Assembly: GCA_027486415.1 (NCBI GenBank)
Contig: JAIXPC010000002.1
Span: forward strand, 806,001-870,000
DNA length: 64,000 nucleotides
Direction of reading: 5' to 3'
Source of the DNA: Sphingomonadales bacterium
GTDB taxonomy: Bacteria; Pseudomonadota; Alphaproteobacteria; Sphingomonadales; Sphingomonadaceae
Shown: piece after piece, positions 51,717 through 61,948 of the stretch
Numbering within the stretch: position 1 is the first letter of the stretch
Layout of the letters: each line of letters opens with the position of its first letter
The notes under the pieces: generated by a model
What the model saw: the letters and a program-made list of their open reading frames with translations, nothing else
The model's database searches: none
Told to the model about the DNA's origin: nothing
Made by a program: the position numbers and the translations under genes

Positions 51717-52298
51717 ATTTCCGGTCACAGCCAACCTCGCCACAGCCGCTGGCACGGACGCGTCGAGCGCCCGTCGGCGGATGGTTGCGCCTGGCCGGGC
51801 TGCGACGCCGAGGGCGAATTTCGCGCGCCGCGGTCGAACCGCGTGCCGGGCGACGTGGGCGGTTGGCAATATCTGTGCCTTGATCATGTTCGCGCCTTCA
51901 ACGCCGGTTACAATTATTTCGACGGCATGAGTCCTGACGAGATCCACGCCGCCCAGTCGCCGCTGGCCGGCTGGGAAAAGGATGTGGTGCGCGGCGGCAA
52001 GATGGCCTTCACCTTCGGCGATCCGCACGGCCTGTTCGATGGCCCGGTGCGGCCGTCGCGCCCGCCGCCCGGCAAATGGGCGGACAAGGGCGACGCACAG
52101 GCGCTGGGCACGCTGGGCCTGGATCGCAATGCCACGGCCGCTGATGTGCGGCGCGCCTATCGCGGCCTGGTGCGGCGATACCACCCTGACAGCAATGGGG
52201 GGGATCGCAGCCACGAAGGAAAGTTGCAGGCCGTGGTCAAGGCCTTTACGCACCTGAAAGCTGCAGCCGGATACAGAACGGAGTCGGACAAGACGTGA
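51717..52298 (+). CDS. J-domain protein with probable non-canonical start
   Basis: About 193 residues if translation begins at ATT 51717, which has aagga 8 nt upstream. There is no in-frame ATG, GTG or TTG between the bolA start region and the conserved N-terminal part ([18 protein letters not shown]), so ATG starts further in would remove conserved sequence. The middle reads [20 protein letters not shown]. The C-terminus is a J domain ([20 protein letters not shown], then [10 protein letters not shown]) with the HPD motif that stimulates DnaK. The two Cys pairs may bind zinc. It overlaps cobS by 4 bp. Confidence 0.78.
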   Translation: MSGHSQPRHSRWHGRVERPSADGCAWPGCDAEGEFRAPRSNRVPGDVGGWQYLCLDHVRAFNAGYNYFDGMSPDEIHAAQSPLAGWEKDVVRGGKMAFTFGDPHGLFDGPVRPSRPPPGKWADKGDAQALGTLGLDRNATAADVRRAYRGLVRRYHPDSNGGDRSHEGKLQAVVKAFTHLKAAAGYRTESDKT

Positions 52299-53290
52299 GC
52301 GATATGCACGAAACCAAGCCGGTGGCGATGATGGCCCCGGATACCACGGTGGACGCCCGCGAGGTGTTCGGTGTCGATATCGACATGGCGGTGCCCGCCT
52401 TTTCGGTGAAGGACGACCGCGTTCCCGATCTCGATCCGGCCTATGTGTTCGATCCCGACACCACGCTCGCCATCCTGGCCGGCTTTGCCCACAATCGCCG
52501 CGTGATGGTGCAGGGCTATCACGGCACCGGCAAATCCACCCACATCGAGCAGGTGGCGGCGCGTCTGAATTGGCCGTGCATCCGCATCAACCTCGACAGC
52601 CACATCAGCCGCATCGATCTGATCGGCAAGGATGCCATCGTGCTGCGGAACGGCGCGCAGGTGACCGAATTCCGCGAAGGCCTGTTGCCGTGGGCGCTGC
52701 AGACGCCGACCGCGCTGGTGTTCGACGAATATGATGCCGGCCGCCCGGACGTGATGTTCGTGATCCAGCGCGTGCTGGAAGTGGAAGGAAAGCTGACGCT
52801 GCTCGACCAGAACCGCGTGATCCGGCCCAACCCGTATTTCCGGCTGTTTGCCACCGCCAACACCGTGGGCCTGGGTGACACGACCGGGCTCTATCACGGC
52901 ACGCAGCAGATCAACCAGGGCCAGATGGACCGCTGGAACATCGTCACCACCCTGAATTACCTGCCGCACCACACCGAAACCGCGATCGTCACGGCCAAGG
53001 TGAAGGAATTCGACACCGAAGCCGGCCGCAAGACCATCGCCAACATGGTGCGCGTGGCCGACATGACGCGCGCCGGATTCATCGGCGGCGACATCTCGAC
53101 GGTGATGAGCCCGCGCACGGTGATCACCTGGGCGCAGAATGCCGCCATCTTCGGCAATGTCGGCTTTGCCTTCCGGCTGTCGTTCCTCAACAAGTGCGAC
53201 GACGCCGAACGCAGCATCGTGGCCGAATATTACCAGCGCGTATTCGGCGAGGATCTGCCGGAAAGCGTGGCGGTGAAGGCAAAGCGGTAA
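52295..53290 (+). CDS. cobS: Cobaltochelatase subunit CobS
   Basis: 331 residues, an AAA+ ATPase. The Walker A is [18 protein letters not shown] and the Walker [17 protein letters not shown]; the arginine-finger region [20 protein letters not shown] follows. CobS assembles with CobT and CobN to insert cobalt into hydrogenobyrinate diamide in aerobic B12 synthesis, as a MoxR-class ATPase. The start overlaps the J-domain gene (GTGA) and cobT follows 9 bp later. No cobN lies in this window. Confidence 0.94.
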   Translation: MSDMHETKPVAMMAPDTTVDAREVFGVDIDMAVPAFSVKDDRVPDLDPAYVFDPDTTLAILAGFAHNRRVMVQGYHGTGKSTHIEQVAARLNWPCIRINLDSHISRIDLIGKDAIVLRNGAQVTEFREGLLPWALQTPTALVFDEYDAGRPDVMFVIQRVLEVEGKLTLLDQNRVIRPNPYFRLFATANTVGLGDTTGLYHGTQQINQGQMDRWNIVTTLNYLPHHTETAIVTAKVKEFDTEAGRKTIANMVRVADMTRAGFIGGDISTVMSPRTVITWAQNAAIFGNVGFAFRLSFLNKCDDAERSIVAEYYQRVFGEDLPESVAVKAKR

Positions 53291-53299
53291 CCCAGGTCC

Positions 53300-55156
53300 A
53301 TGGCCGATCCCAGCCCCACCGAAGATTTCCGCCAGGCCGTCGCCGCCACGATGCGCGCGCTGGGCATGGCGCCGGGGATGGAGCTGGCCTACACCGCCGA
53401 CAAGCCCGGCTGCTTCGGCGACCAGGCCCGCGTGCCGCAGCCGGCGCGCGCCCTGCCGGCCGAGCAGGTGGCCGAAGTGCGCGGCTGGGCCGACAGCTTT
53501 GCGCTGAAGCGTCGGTTCCACGATCCCAAGCTGCACAATGTCGACCAGCCGGATTCGGGGCTGGCCCGCGATATCTGGAACGCGGTCGAACAGGCCCGCT
53601 TTGAAGCCCTGGGCGCCGCCGAAATGGCTGGCGTGGCGCGCAACCTCGATCGCATGACCGAGATGCGGGTGCGCACCGATCCGATCGTGCGCGCCCGGTC
53701 GGCGGAGGAAGTGCCGCTGGCATCGGCCCTGCAATTGCTGGTGCGCGAACGGTTGACCGGCGCGCCGGTGCCGGCCGCAGCGGAATATGCGGTGGACATG
53801 GTGCGCGCCGATATCGAGGCGCGGGCGGGCGGCCACCTGGATGATCTGGTCGCCGCAATGGGTGATCAGGCCGCCTTTGGCCAGGCGCTGCGCCGGGTGC
53901 TGAACGATCTGGGCCTTGGCACCGATCCGGACGCCGAACCGGAACAGGCCGAGCAATCCGAAGGCCAGGACGAGGAAGAACAGCCCGGCGAGGACAGCGA
54001 GGACCAGGAACAGGACGACGGCGGCGGCAGCGAGCAATCGACCGAAACCCGCGCCGAGGAATCTTCGGATGCGCCGGAAGATGCCGACAGCCGAGAGGTG
54101 GAGATGGACACCGACCAGGTGTCTGACGCCGAGATGGGCGACGAGGGCCAAGACGGCATGATGCCGTGGCGGCCGAACATGCCGATGTCGGACCTGCCGC
54201 CCGATTTCGAATACAAGGCCTATACCACCAAGCACGACGAGGTCGTGGGGGCCGCCGAACTGTGTGACGACGAGGAGCTGACGCGCCTGCGCTCCTACCT
54301 CGATCAGCAGCTGATCCCGCTGCAATCGGCGGTGACCAAGTTGGCCAACCGGCTGCAGCGCCGCTTGATGGCGCAGCAGAACCGCAGCTGGGATTTCGAC
54401 CAGGAGGAAGGCCTGCTCGATGCCGCGCGGCTGGTGCGGATCGTCACCAATCCCGATCATGCCCTGAGCTACAAGGTGGAGCGCGACACCGAGTTTCGCG
54501 ACACGGTGGTGACGCTGCTGATCGACAATTCGGGATCGATGCGCGGCCGGCCGATCTCGATTGCGGCCATCTGCGCCGATATCCTGGCGCGCACGCTGGA
54601 ACGCTGCGCGGTGAAGACCGAGATCCTCGGCTTCACCACGCGCGCCTGGAAGGGCGGGCAGAGCCGCGAGGCCTGGCTGGCCGGTGGCCGTCCGGCGAAA
54701 CCGGGCCGCCTCAACGACTTGCGCCATATCGTCTACAAGCAGGCCGATGCGCCGTGGCGGCGGGCGCGCAAGAACCTGGGCCTGATGATGCGCGAAGGCC
54801 TGCTGAAGGAAAATATCGACGGCGAGGCGCTGCTGTGGGCGCACGACCGCCTGATCGCCCGTCCCGAGGATCGCCGCATCCTGATGGTGATTTCCGATGG
54901 CGCGCCCGTGGATGATTCCACCTTGTCGGTGAACAGCGGCAATTATCTGGAGCGCCATCTGCGCGCCGTGATCCGCCACATCGAAACCCGCAGCCCGGTT
55001 GAACTGATCGCCATCGGCATCGGCCACGACGTGACGCGATATTACAATCGCGCCGTGACCATCATGGATGCCGAACAGCTGGGCGGCACCATCATCGACA
55101 GCCTGGCTGCGCTGTTCGAGGAAGGCGGCAGCGGCAAGCGCAGTCGGCGCCGTTAA
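53300..55156 (+). CDS. cobT: Cobaltochelatase subunit CobT
   Basis: 618 residues. The N-terminal CobT domain includes [21 protein letters not shown] highly acidic linker ([20 protein letters not shown] and more, residues about 215-290) separates it from a C-terminal von Willebrand A domain with the metal-binding site [17 protein letters not shown] and a later [13 protein letters not shown]. CobT partners the ATPase CobS. The acidic linker plus VWA domain is the normal CobT plan. A short basic tail (GKRSRRR) ends the protein. Confidence 0.94.
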   Translation: MADPSPTEDFRQAVAATMRALGMAPGMELAYTADKPGCFGDQARVPQPARALPAEQVAEVRGWADSFALKRRFHDPKLHNVDQPDSGLARDIWNAVEQARFEALGAAEMAGVARNLDRMTEMRVRTDPIVRARSAEEVPLASALQLLVRERLTGAPVPAAAEYAVDMVRADIEARAGGHLDDLVAAMGDQAAFGQALRRVLNDLGLGTDPDAEPEQAEQSEGQDEEEQPGEDSEDQEQDDGGGSEQSTETRAEESSDAPEDADSREVEMDTDQVSDAEMGDEGQDGMMPWRPNMPMSDLPPDFEYKAYTTKHDEVVGAAELCDDEELTRLRSYLDQQLIPLQSAVTKLANRLQRRLMAQQNRSWDFDQEEGLLDAARLVRIVTNPDHALSYKVERDTEFRDTVVTLLIDNSGSMRGRPISIAAICADILARTLERCAVKTEILGFTTRAWKGGQSREAWLAGGRPAKPGRLNDLRHIVYKQADAPWRRARKNLGLMMREGLLKENIDGEALLWAHDRLIARPEDRRILMVISDGAPVDDSTLSVNSGNYLERHLRAVIRHIETRSPVELIAIGIGHDVTRYYNRAVTIMDAEQLGGTIIDSLAALFEEGGSGKRSRRR

Positions 55157-55212
55157 AACTGCGGCTTGCGGCGAACAGGTTCCTGAATTGAGTCGGCGGA
55201 CGACGGCCGTTG

Positions 55213-56142
55213 TCACCGCAAGGTGAATCGCACCTTGCGATTGCCGAAATCCAGCGCGACGCGGCGGAAGCTGGACAACAGGTCTGACCCCAGGAACACC
55301 GCTGGCCGGTCGTTCAGCCCGAACAGGGCGAACGGCGGGGCATCGGCAAAGGCGATCGTGACGTTGCTGAGATAGAGCCCGCCAATCCGCACATTGTCGA
55401 GCACGATGGCTTCGGCCTTCAGCACCTGGCCGGTGACGGAGAGCAGCTCGATATCGACCATGCGTTCGGGCCGGCGCGTGCCGAACAGGCGTTCGCGCAG
55501 GGCGCGGTTGCCAAGCGTGACCTCACTGCCGGTATCGATCACCGCGGACACCGGCCGGTTGCTCACCGATGCCTGGGTGATGATCAATTGCCCCTTGCGG
55601 CGGCGCGCGGTGACAACGATTTCCTGTCCGTCGCCGGCCGATGGGCTGGTGCGCGAATCCTGAACCGTGATGGTGCGCTTGACGAAATCCAGCATCAGCC
55701 GCTGATCGGCGAGCGCATCGATCCCGATCAGCCCATCCGCTCCCAGATGACGCGACGAGAGCGCCGGGGCGATGATCGGCCCGACTTCCGATTGGCCGAG
55801 TGTGAGCGCCGCGACCTCCACCGTTGCGACATCGCGTGATCCGGCCATGCCCTGCAGCCGCACCGGTTCACCTGCCGGCAGGTTCAACCGTTCGGCCAGC
55901 AGATCGCTCACCACCGATCGATCTGCGCCAGAATCGACGAGGAAGCGATGCGGGCCGGCGCCATTCACCTTCACGTCGATGAACATGCGCTTTTTCAGCT
56001 GGTCTGCCTCAAGCGCTTCGCCGGTGATTTCCAGATTGTTGTCAATAACAGCGGGCGCGATTGGCGATTGGCCAGACACACTCAGGGCCGGCGGCGTGAC
56101 GCCAGCAACCGCAAGGGCGATCATCATGGGGGAAAGGGGCAT
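55213..56142 (-). CDS. Exported protein with two retropepsin-like domains
   Basis: 309 residues with an N-terminal signal-like segment (MMIALAVAGVTPPALSV). Two aspartic-protease-like halves are visible: HRFLVDSGADRSVVSDLL near residue 66 and VSAVIDTGSEVTLGNRALRE near 200, each with Asp-(Ser/Thr)-Gly. The hydrophobic-hydrophobic-Gly motifs follow (GADGLIGIDALADQRLMLDF; PAVFLGSDLLSSFRRVALDF). With both Asp present it could form an active single-chain protease; the substrate is unknown. It is divergent from the GDT1-like transporter. Confidence 0.8.
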   Translation of the reverse strand: MPLSPMMIALAVAGVTPPALSVSGQSPIAPAVIDNNLEITGEALEADQLKKRMFIDVKVNGAGPHRFLVDSGADRSVVSDLLAERLNLPAGEPVRLQGMAGSRDVATVEVAALTLGQSEVGPIIAPALSSRHLGADGLIGIDALADQRLMLDFVKRTITVQDSRTSPSAGDGQEIVVTARRRKGQLIITQASVSNRPVSAVIDTGSEVTLGNRALRERLFGTRRPERMVDIELLSVTGQVLKAEAIVLDNVRIGGLYLSNVTIAFADAPPFALFGLNDRPAVFLGSDLLSSFRRVALDFGNRKVRFTLR

Positions 56143-56228
56143 GGCTCCATTTTCGGCCTGTTAACGTCCCGGTGCAAGAGGGCAGGCAGGGGTGGCCGTC
56201 GATGCCGCACCTCGTTAAGCCGGCAGGA

Positions 56229-56801
56229 ATGGACACCAGTCTCGCCACCATTGGCACCTCAGCCGGCCTCGTCGCGATCGCCGAGGTCGGCGACAAGACG
56301 CAGTTGCTGTCAATCATGCTGGCAGCGCGGTTTCACAAGCCGTGGCCGATCATCGTCGGCGTGGCCGTCGCGACCCTGGCCAATCACGCCGTGGCGGCCT
56401 GGGCCGGAGCGGCGCTTTCGGCATGGTTTGCCGGCCAGTGGTTTCAGATTGCGGTGGGACTGGGTTTCATCGCCACGGCCCTGTGGGTGCTCGTGCCCGA
56501 CAAGGCTGATGATAATCAGCCGGCGCCCCATGGCGGCGTGTTCCTGACAACCGCCATTGCCTTTTTCATCGCGGAAATCGGCGACAAGACGCAGGTGGCG
56601 ACCGTGGGCCTCGGCGCGCAGTTCCACGATGTCGCCGCCGTCACCATCGGCACCACGCTGGGCATGATGATCGCCAACGTGCCGGCGATCTTCCTGGGCG
56701 ACCGCGTGCTGCGGGCGGTGCCGATGGCGGCCGTGCGCGTGATGGCGGCGCTGGTGATGGCGGGTCTGGGCGCGGCGATGCTGTGGCCAGCTATTCGTTG
56801 A
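56229..56801 (+). CDS. GDT1/TMEM165 (UPF0016) family cation transporter
   Basis: 190 residues with about six membrane spans in two repeats. Each repeat carries the family signature: VAIAEVGDKTQLLSIM at the start and FIAEIGDKTQVATVGLG in the middle, where Glu and Asp bind Mn2+ or Ca2+. Bacterial members are manganese exporters (MneA/MntP-like role). ATG 56229 is adjacent to agga with little spacing; ATG 56202 with gcagggg upstream is a reasonable alternative adding nine residues. The gene stands alone. Confidence 0.88.
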   Translation: MDTSLATIGTSAGLVAIAEVGDKTQLLSIMLAARFHKPWPIIVGVAVATLANHAVAAWAGAALSAWFAGQWFQIAVGLGFIATALWVLVPDKADDNQPAPHGGVFLTTAIAFFIAEIGDKTQVATVGLGAQFHDVAAVTIGTTLGMMIANVPAIFLGDRVLRAVPMAAVRVMAALVMAGLGAAMLWPAIR

Positions 56802-56807
56802 TGCTGC

Positions 56808-58019
56808 TCAGATGATCTTGCGGGCCCTCAGTTCTTCCAGCGCGGCGGCATTCAGGCCCAGCAGCTCGCCATAGACCTCGGCATTGTCCTGCCCGATGCT
56901 TTCCGGCGCGCGGCGGCGGACGCTGCCCGGCGTTGCGGACAGTTTCGGGAAGACATTCTGCATCTTCACTTCGCCCCAGCGCGGGTGGTGGACCGATATG
57001 ATCGCCTCACGCGCGGCGAAGTGCGGATCGTCGAGCATGTCCTGCGGGCGATAGAGGCGGCCCGCCGGCACGCCGGCCGCGATCATCTTGTCCTCCAGTT
57101 CGGCGATGGTCAGGGTTCGGGTCCATTCGCCGATCAGCGCGTCCAGCTCCTCCTGGTGCTTGCCGCGGGCGACATGGTTCACATAGCGCGGGTCGGTCGC
57201 CAGTTCCGGTCGGCCCATGGCGGCGCACAGGCGGCCGAACACCGTGTCCTGATTGGCGCCAATCAGATATTCGCCATCCTTGCAGGGATAGACATTCGAC
57301 GGCGCAATGCCCGGCAACACCGATCCGGAGCGTTCGCGCACATAGCCCGACGCCACATATTCCGGCACCAGGCTCTCCATCACCTGTAGCACCGCCTCAT
57401 AAAGCGCGGAGTCGACCACCTGGCCCTTGCCGGTCATGTGCCGATGGTTCAGCGCCGCCAGCGCCCCCATGGCGCCATAGCTGGCCGCCAACGTGTCGCC
57501 GATCGACACACCCATGCGGCTCGGCGGCCGATCCGGATCGCCGACGATGGCCCGCCAGCCGCCCATCGCCTCGCCGATGCCGCCAAAGCCGGCGCGCGAC
57601 GAATAGGGGCCGGTCTGGCCATAGCCTGACACGCGCACGATGATCAGGCCGGGGTTCTCGGCCATCAGCACCTCGGGCGACAGGCCCCATTTTTCCAGCG
57701 TACCGGGGCGGAAATTCTCGATCAGGATATCGGCCTTGGCGATCAACTGGCGGGCCAGCGCCTGGCCTTCGGCTTCGCGCAGATTGCACGACACCGCACG
57801 CTTGTTGCGGGCGACAACTTCCCACCACAGCGGAAAGTCGCCGCGGCCCCACACGCGCATCGGATCACCCCCGCCCTTTCCAACTTCTCCCGGCGGTTCC
57901 AGCTTGATCACATCGGCGCCCATGTCGCCCAGCAATTGTCCGCAGAACGGGCCGGCGATCAGCTGACCCATTTCGACGACTCGGATGCCGGCCAGCGGTC
58001 CGGTGTTTTCCACGCTCAT
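56808..58019 (-). CDS. CaiB/BaiF-type CoA transferase
   Basis: 403 residues. GIRVVEMGQLIAGPFCGQLL and GADVIKLEPPGEVGKGGGDP at the N-terminus, and GQVVDSALYEAVLQVMESLV with the catalytic Asp (residue about 180) are family signatures; the end shows PKLSATPGSVRRRAPESIGQ. It moves CoA from one acyl-CoA to a carboxylic acid. It is last in the operon HMG-lyase-like, hyuA, hyuB, caiB-like and overlaps hyuB by 4 bp, so it probably activates an acid made by the upstream steps. Confidence 0.9.
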   Translation of the reverse strand: MSVENTGPLAGIRVVEMGQLIAGPFCGQLLGDMGADVIKLEPPGEVGKGGGDPMRVWGRGDFPLWWEVVARNKRAVSCNLREAEGQALARQLIAKADILIENFRPGTLEKWGLSPEVLMAENPGLIIVRVSGYGQTGPYSSRAGFGGIGEAMGGWRAIVGDPDRPPSRMGVSIGDTLAASYGAMGALAALNHRHMTGKGQVVDSALYEAVLQVMESLVPEYVASGYVRERSGSVLPGIAPSNVYPCKDGEYLIGANQDTVFGRLCAAMGRPELATDPRYVNHVARGKHQEELDALIGEWTRTLTIAELEDKMIAAGVPAGRLYRPQDMLDDPHFAAREAIISVHHPRWGEVKMQNVFPKLSATPGSVRRRAPESIGQDNAEVYGELLGLNAAALEELRARKII

Positions 58020-59905
58020 TCCGCGGCCTCGGCAAAGTGCCACACTGGCGGCTTCGGCGCCGGCAGGCCGGTTTCCGCCACGCAGCGTGCGCGCAGTTCG
58101 TCAACGGTGCCGCCATAGTTGAAGATCGCCGCTTCGGCGGGACGCGTCGCCGCCAGTTCGGCGCGCAGTGCAAACGTGGCCGCCTCATCCACCCGGCCCT
58201 CGCTATCGGCCACCACGCCATAGGCGCGCGCACCCGTCACGCTCACCAGCCCCTGCCGGATTTCCAGCCCGACCAGCGCCGGGTCACGTTCCAGCGGGTT
58301 GCCCCAGCCGCCGCCGCCCCAGGTGATGAAGTGCAGCTGGTCGCCGGCCTCGACATCAAGGCTGTCCAGCTTGTTGGCCACGATGGTCTGGGTGCCATCG
58401 GCCTTTTCCAGGATCTTGCGGGCCCGGCTGCCCGGCTCTCCGCCGTTCACGCCCCACGGATAGGTGAACCAGCGATCGTCGTGGATCGAAACCGTGCCTG
58501 CGGACAGGAAGCGATAGGTCATCAGGATGCCGTTGCCGCCGCGATTGAGACCGGCGCCGCCAGTGTCGGCCAGCGCCTCGTAACGCTCGATCCGCAGCGG
58601 GAAATAGCGCTCCAGGAACTCGTTGGGCACGTTGGTGAAGCCCGGCCAAAGCGAGTGGCCATCGGGCCCGTCACCAAACGGCTTGCCAGGGATGCCGCCG
58701 AACCCGATCTGGAACAGCTGGAACCATTCGCCCCGCTTGCTCGGCCGCTGGTCGCGCCCCGAATACATCAGGTGCGGGCTGGACGAGAAACCGGCGGCGC
58801 ACAGGAATTCCGGCGTGCGTTGGCCGAGCAGCCCGCCCAGGATATCGAAGATGCGGCCCAGCGCGTGGGTGCGCCCCGACAGCGCCGCCGGGTAACGTGG
58901 CTTCAGCAACGAGCCTTCCGGGATTTTCACCTCGATCAGGTCATAGAACCCGTCGTTGAACATGATCTGCGGGTCGAAGACCATGATCATGTAGATGCCG
59001 AAGAACATCTTGAACATGTTCTCGTTCAAATAGAAATTGATCGCCGCGTCGGACTGCGGATCGGTGCCGTCGAAATCCAGCACCACCTTGTCGCCCACCC
59101 GCTGCATCGTGCAGCGAATCTTGTAGGGGCCATAGCCCACGCCATCGTCGCAGACGAAATCCTCGAAACTCACCCGGTCGGTGGAGACGGACTGGGCGAT
59201 GAGCGCCTTCATGGCGCGGTGGTTGCGCGCCAGCAGCGCGTCCATGGCCGCGACCACGTCATCCTCGCCAAAACGGGCGCACATCTCGTCGATCCGGCGC
59301 GCCGCCACCCGGCACGACGCGATCAGGGCGTTCAAGTCCGCCGCGCACCAATCCGGCTTGCGGGTCTGGTGCATCACCAGCTTGATCAGGTCCTCGTTAT
59401 ACTCACCCTTCTTCCAGATCTTCACCGGCGGGATGCGCACGCCCTCTTCAAAGATCGCGCGCGCATCGATCGGCATGGAGCCGGCGACCTTGCCGCCGAT
59501 GTCGCTCTGGTGGCCGAACATCGCCGTCCACGCCACCAGCCTGCCTGACCGATAGACCGGCAGCAGCACCAGCCAGTCGTTGGAATGGCTGATCGCGCCC
59601 TCGCAGCTGTATGGGTCCGACAGGAAGATCATGTCGCCTTCCTCGATCGTGCCGTCCCAGCCCTTGAGGAAACCATCGATGAAGCTGCCGAACTGGCCAA
59701 CGATCATCTTGCCCGCCGGGTTGGCGATCATCGGGAAGGCATCGCCCTGTTCGCGGATGCCGGGGGACATGGCGGTGCGGACAAGGGTGGCGTCCATCTC
59801 GATGCGCGCGTTCCTGAGCGCATTCTCGATGATGTCGAGTGTGACGGGATCGATGGTCTTCGGCGCAAACGGCCGCGGATTGGTCTCGATGATGCGGGCG
59901 GGCAT
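58016..59905 (-). CDS. hyuB: Hydantoinase/oxoprolinase family subunit B
   Basis: 629 residues. The HyuB domain starts with DPVTLDIIENALRNARIEMD and MSPGIREQGDAFPMIANPAG, and continues through GDMIFLSDPYSCEGAISHSN and FGHQSDIGGKVAGSMPIDAR. The last 50 residues (AELAATRPAEAAIFNYGGTV) are a short extension. With HyuA it forms ATP-dependent amidohydrolases or carboxylases acting on hydantoins, 5-oxoproline or related rings. The gene starts 3 bp after hyuA and overlaps the CoA transferase. Confidence 0.9.
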   Translation of the reverse strand: MPARIIETNPRPFAPKTIDPVTLDIIENALRNARIEMDATLVRTAMSPGIREQGDAFPMIANPAGKMIVGQFGSFIDGFLKGWDGTIEEGDMIFLSDPYSCEGAISHSNDWLVLLPVYRSGRLVAWTAMFGHQSDIGGKVAGSMPIDARAIFEEGVRIPPVKIWKKGEYNEDLIKLVMHQTRKPDWCAADLNALIASCRVAARRIDEMCARFGEDDVVAAMDALLARNHRAMKALIAQSVSTDRVSFEDFVCDDGVGYGPYKIRCTMQRVGDKVVLDFDGTDPQSDAAINFYLNENMFKMFFGIYMIMVFDPQIMFNDGFYDLIEVKIPEGSLLKPRYPAALSGRTHALGRIFDILGGLLGQRTPEFLCAAGFSSSPHLMYSGRDQRPSKRGEWFQLFQIGFGGIPGKPFGDGPDGHSLWPGFTNVPNEFLERYFPLRIERYEALADTGGAGLNRGGNGILMTYRFLSAGTVSIHDDRWFTYPWGVNGGEPGSRARKILEKADGTQTIVANKLDSLDVEAGDQLHFITWGGGGWGNPLERDPALVGLEIRQGLVSVTGARAYGVVADSEGRVDEAATFALRAELAATRPAEAAIFNYGGTVDELRARCVAETGLPAPKPPVWHFAEAAE

Positions 59906-59908
59906 GGC

Positions 59909-61948
59909 TCAGGCCTCCGGCGTGATGAGGAGGTTGGCGAAATCATCCACCGTGGCGATGTGGCCGTTGTGGACGAGCGTGGTGGAGTCCATCTCGGTGA
60001 TCACCGCCGGGCCGCGCACGATGTCGCCGGCGCGCAGTTTCGACCGGTCGTAAATGGCCGCGGCGCGGGCCTGCCCGTCCATCCACACTTCGTGATCGCG
60101 CACCCGCGCGGCCGTCGGGTTGCCGTCGCCCCTGGCGATGCGCTCCGCCGACACATTGGCCGCCTTGCCGAGCGCCACGACGCGGATGTTGACCAGTTCC
60201 TGCGGCACCGAAAGATTAAAGGTGAACAGCCGCTTGTGCTCGGCATCGAAGCGCTGGGTGAGATCGGCGATGGTGCTACCCTGCGGCAGCGCCAACGGCA
60301 CTTCAAAGGCCTGGCCGGCGTAGCGCACGTCGATTTCGGTGCGGATCTCGACATCGGCCGTTGCCACGCCTTCGGCCGCCAGTTCGGCGCGCGTCTGCGC
60401 CACCAGCTCGGCGATCACCGCGTTCACGTCGGCATCATCGGTGTGGGTGACGAGCTTGTTGAAACTTCGCTGGGCATCAACGCGCAGGCGCGTGGTGGCA
60501 TCGCCATATGCGCACAGCACGCCGGGCGAGGGCGGGATGATCACCGGCCACGAACCCATCAGCATGCCCATGGCATTGCCGTGCAGCGGACCGGCCCCGC
60601 CAAAGGCCATCAGCGCAAAATCGCGCGGGTCATAACCCTGCTGCACCGAAACCAGCCGCAGCGCGCCAAACATGGTCTCGTTGACGATGGCGATGATGCC
60701 GGCGGCGGCCTCGAGTAGCGGCAGGCCGAGCGCGTCGGCCACCGTCTGCACCGCGCGCCGGGAGGCCTCGCGGTCCAGCTTGAAGGCGCCGCCGAGCAGG
60801 TTTTCGGGCAGATAGCCGAGCACAACGTTAGCGTCCGTCACGGTCGGCAATTCGCCGCCGCGGCCATAGGCGGCCGGGCCCGGCACGGCGCCGGCCGATT
60901 GCGGGCCGACGCGCAGCGCCTTGGTCAGTTCCGGCACGGTGGCGATGGAGCCGCCGCCAGCACCCACCGTCTTCACGTCCAGCGAAGACGCGCGGACGGT
61001 GAGGTGGCCGACGCTGGTTTCGCGGCGCAGGCGGGCCTGGTAATCCTCGATCAGCGCGACATCGGTGGAGGTGCCGCCCATGTCGAGCGTCAGCACGTTG
61101 GGGAAGCCGGCGTTCTTGGCGATCCACACCGCGCCCGCCACGCCGCCAGCCGGGCCGGACATCAGCAGGTTGACCGGTGCCGTGCGGCTCTTTTCCGCCG
61201 ACATCAGGCCACCATCGGACCGCAGCAGGTTCAGCTTGGCCGGTGTGCCCCAGTCCTTGAGGGCATTTTCCAGATTGCCGACATAGCGCGAAACGGTCGG
61301 TCGCACGGCGCTGTTGGCAACCGTCGTCAGGGCGCGCTCATACTCCTGCATTTCGGGCAGGATGTCGGCGGAGACAGAGACGGGGATGCCCGGCAATTCC
61401 TCGGCGCAGATTTCGGCGACACGGCGCTCGTGGGCGTCGTTCATGTAGCTGTTGATCAGGCAGATGGTGATCGCCTCCACCTTCTCCTCGGCCAGCCGCT
61501 TGAGATTGTAGCGCAATGTCGCCTCGTCGAGCGGGCGGACGATCTCGCCATCGGCGCCGATGCGTTCCGGCGCTTCGATCGTGGCTTCCAGCGGTGCCAT
61601 CGGGGTGGGTTTGGGCCAGACGATCCAGGCGGCGAGACCACCGGGCACGAGGCTGCGGGCGATCTGCAGGATGTGGCGATAGCCTTCGGTGACGATCAGG
61701 CCGACGCGGGCGATCTTGTGTTCCAGCACCGCGTTGGTGGCGACCGTGGTGCCGTGCAGGAACAGCGACAGGTCGGTTGCCGAAATGCCGGCCTTTTCAC
61801 ACAGTTGGCGGGCACCGGCGATCACGGCTTCGGACGGATCGTGCGGCGTGCTGGGCACCTTGTCGCGCACGGCGCGGCCCGTGGCCTCGTCAATAACGAT
61901 CAGGTCGGTGAAGGTGCCACCGACGTCCACACCAAGACGATAGGTCAC
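59909..61948 (-). CDS. hyuA: Hydantoinase/oxoprolinase family subunit A
   Basis: 679 residues from GTG 61948, which overlaps the upstream stop (GTGA). RLGVDVGGTFTDLIVIDEAT is the first ATP-binding motif and FLHGTTVATNAVLEHKIARV follows. The second domain has NVLTLDMGGTSTDVALIEDY and VGAGGGSIATV. A C-terminal part with VRGPAVITEMDSTTLVHNGH ends the protein. HyuA supplies ATP hydrolysis for ring opening by HyuAB. No residues of the motifs are missing, so it is likely active. The specific substrate is not readable. Confidence 0.92.
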   Translation of the reverse strand: MTYRLGVDVGGTFTDLIVIDEATGRAVRDKVPSTPHDPSEAVIAGARQLCEKAGISATDLSLFLHGTTVATNAVLEHKIARVGLIVTEGYRHILQIARSLVPGGLAAWIVWPKPTPMAPLEATIEAPERIGADGEIVRPLDEATLRYNLKRLAEEKVEAITICLINSYMNDAHERRVAEICAEELPGIPVSVSADILPEMQEYERALTTVANSAVRPTVSRYVGNLENALKDWGTPAKLNLLRSDGGLMSAEKSRTAPVNLLMSGPAGGVAGAVWIAKNAGFPNVLTLDMGGTSTDVALIEDYQARLRRETSVGHLTVRASSLDVKTVGAGGGSIATVPELTKALRVGPQSAGAVPGPAAYGRGGELPTVTDANVVLGYLPENLLGGAFKLDREASRRAVQTVADALGLPLLEAAAGIIAIVNETMFGALRLVSVQQGYDPRDFALMAFGGAGPLHGNAMGMLMGSWPVIIPPSPGVLCAYGDATTRLRVDAQRSFNKLVTHTDDADVNAVIAELVAQTRAELAAEGVATADVEIRTEIDVRYAGQAFEVPLALPQGSTIADLTQRFDAEHKRLFTFNLSVPQELVNIRVVALGKAANVSAERIARGDGNPTAARVRDHEVWMDGQARAAAIYDRSKLRAGDIVRGPAVITEMDSTTLVHNGHIATVDDFANLLITPEA

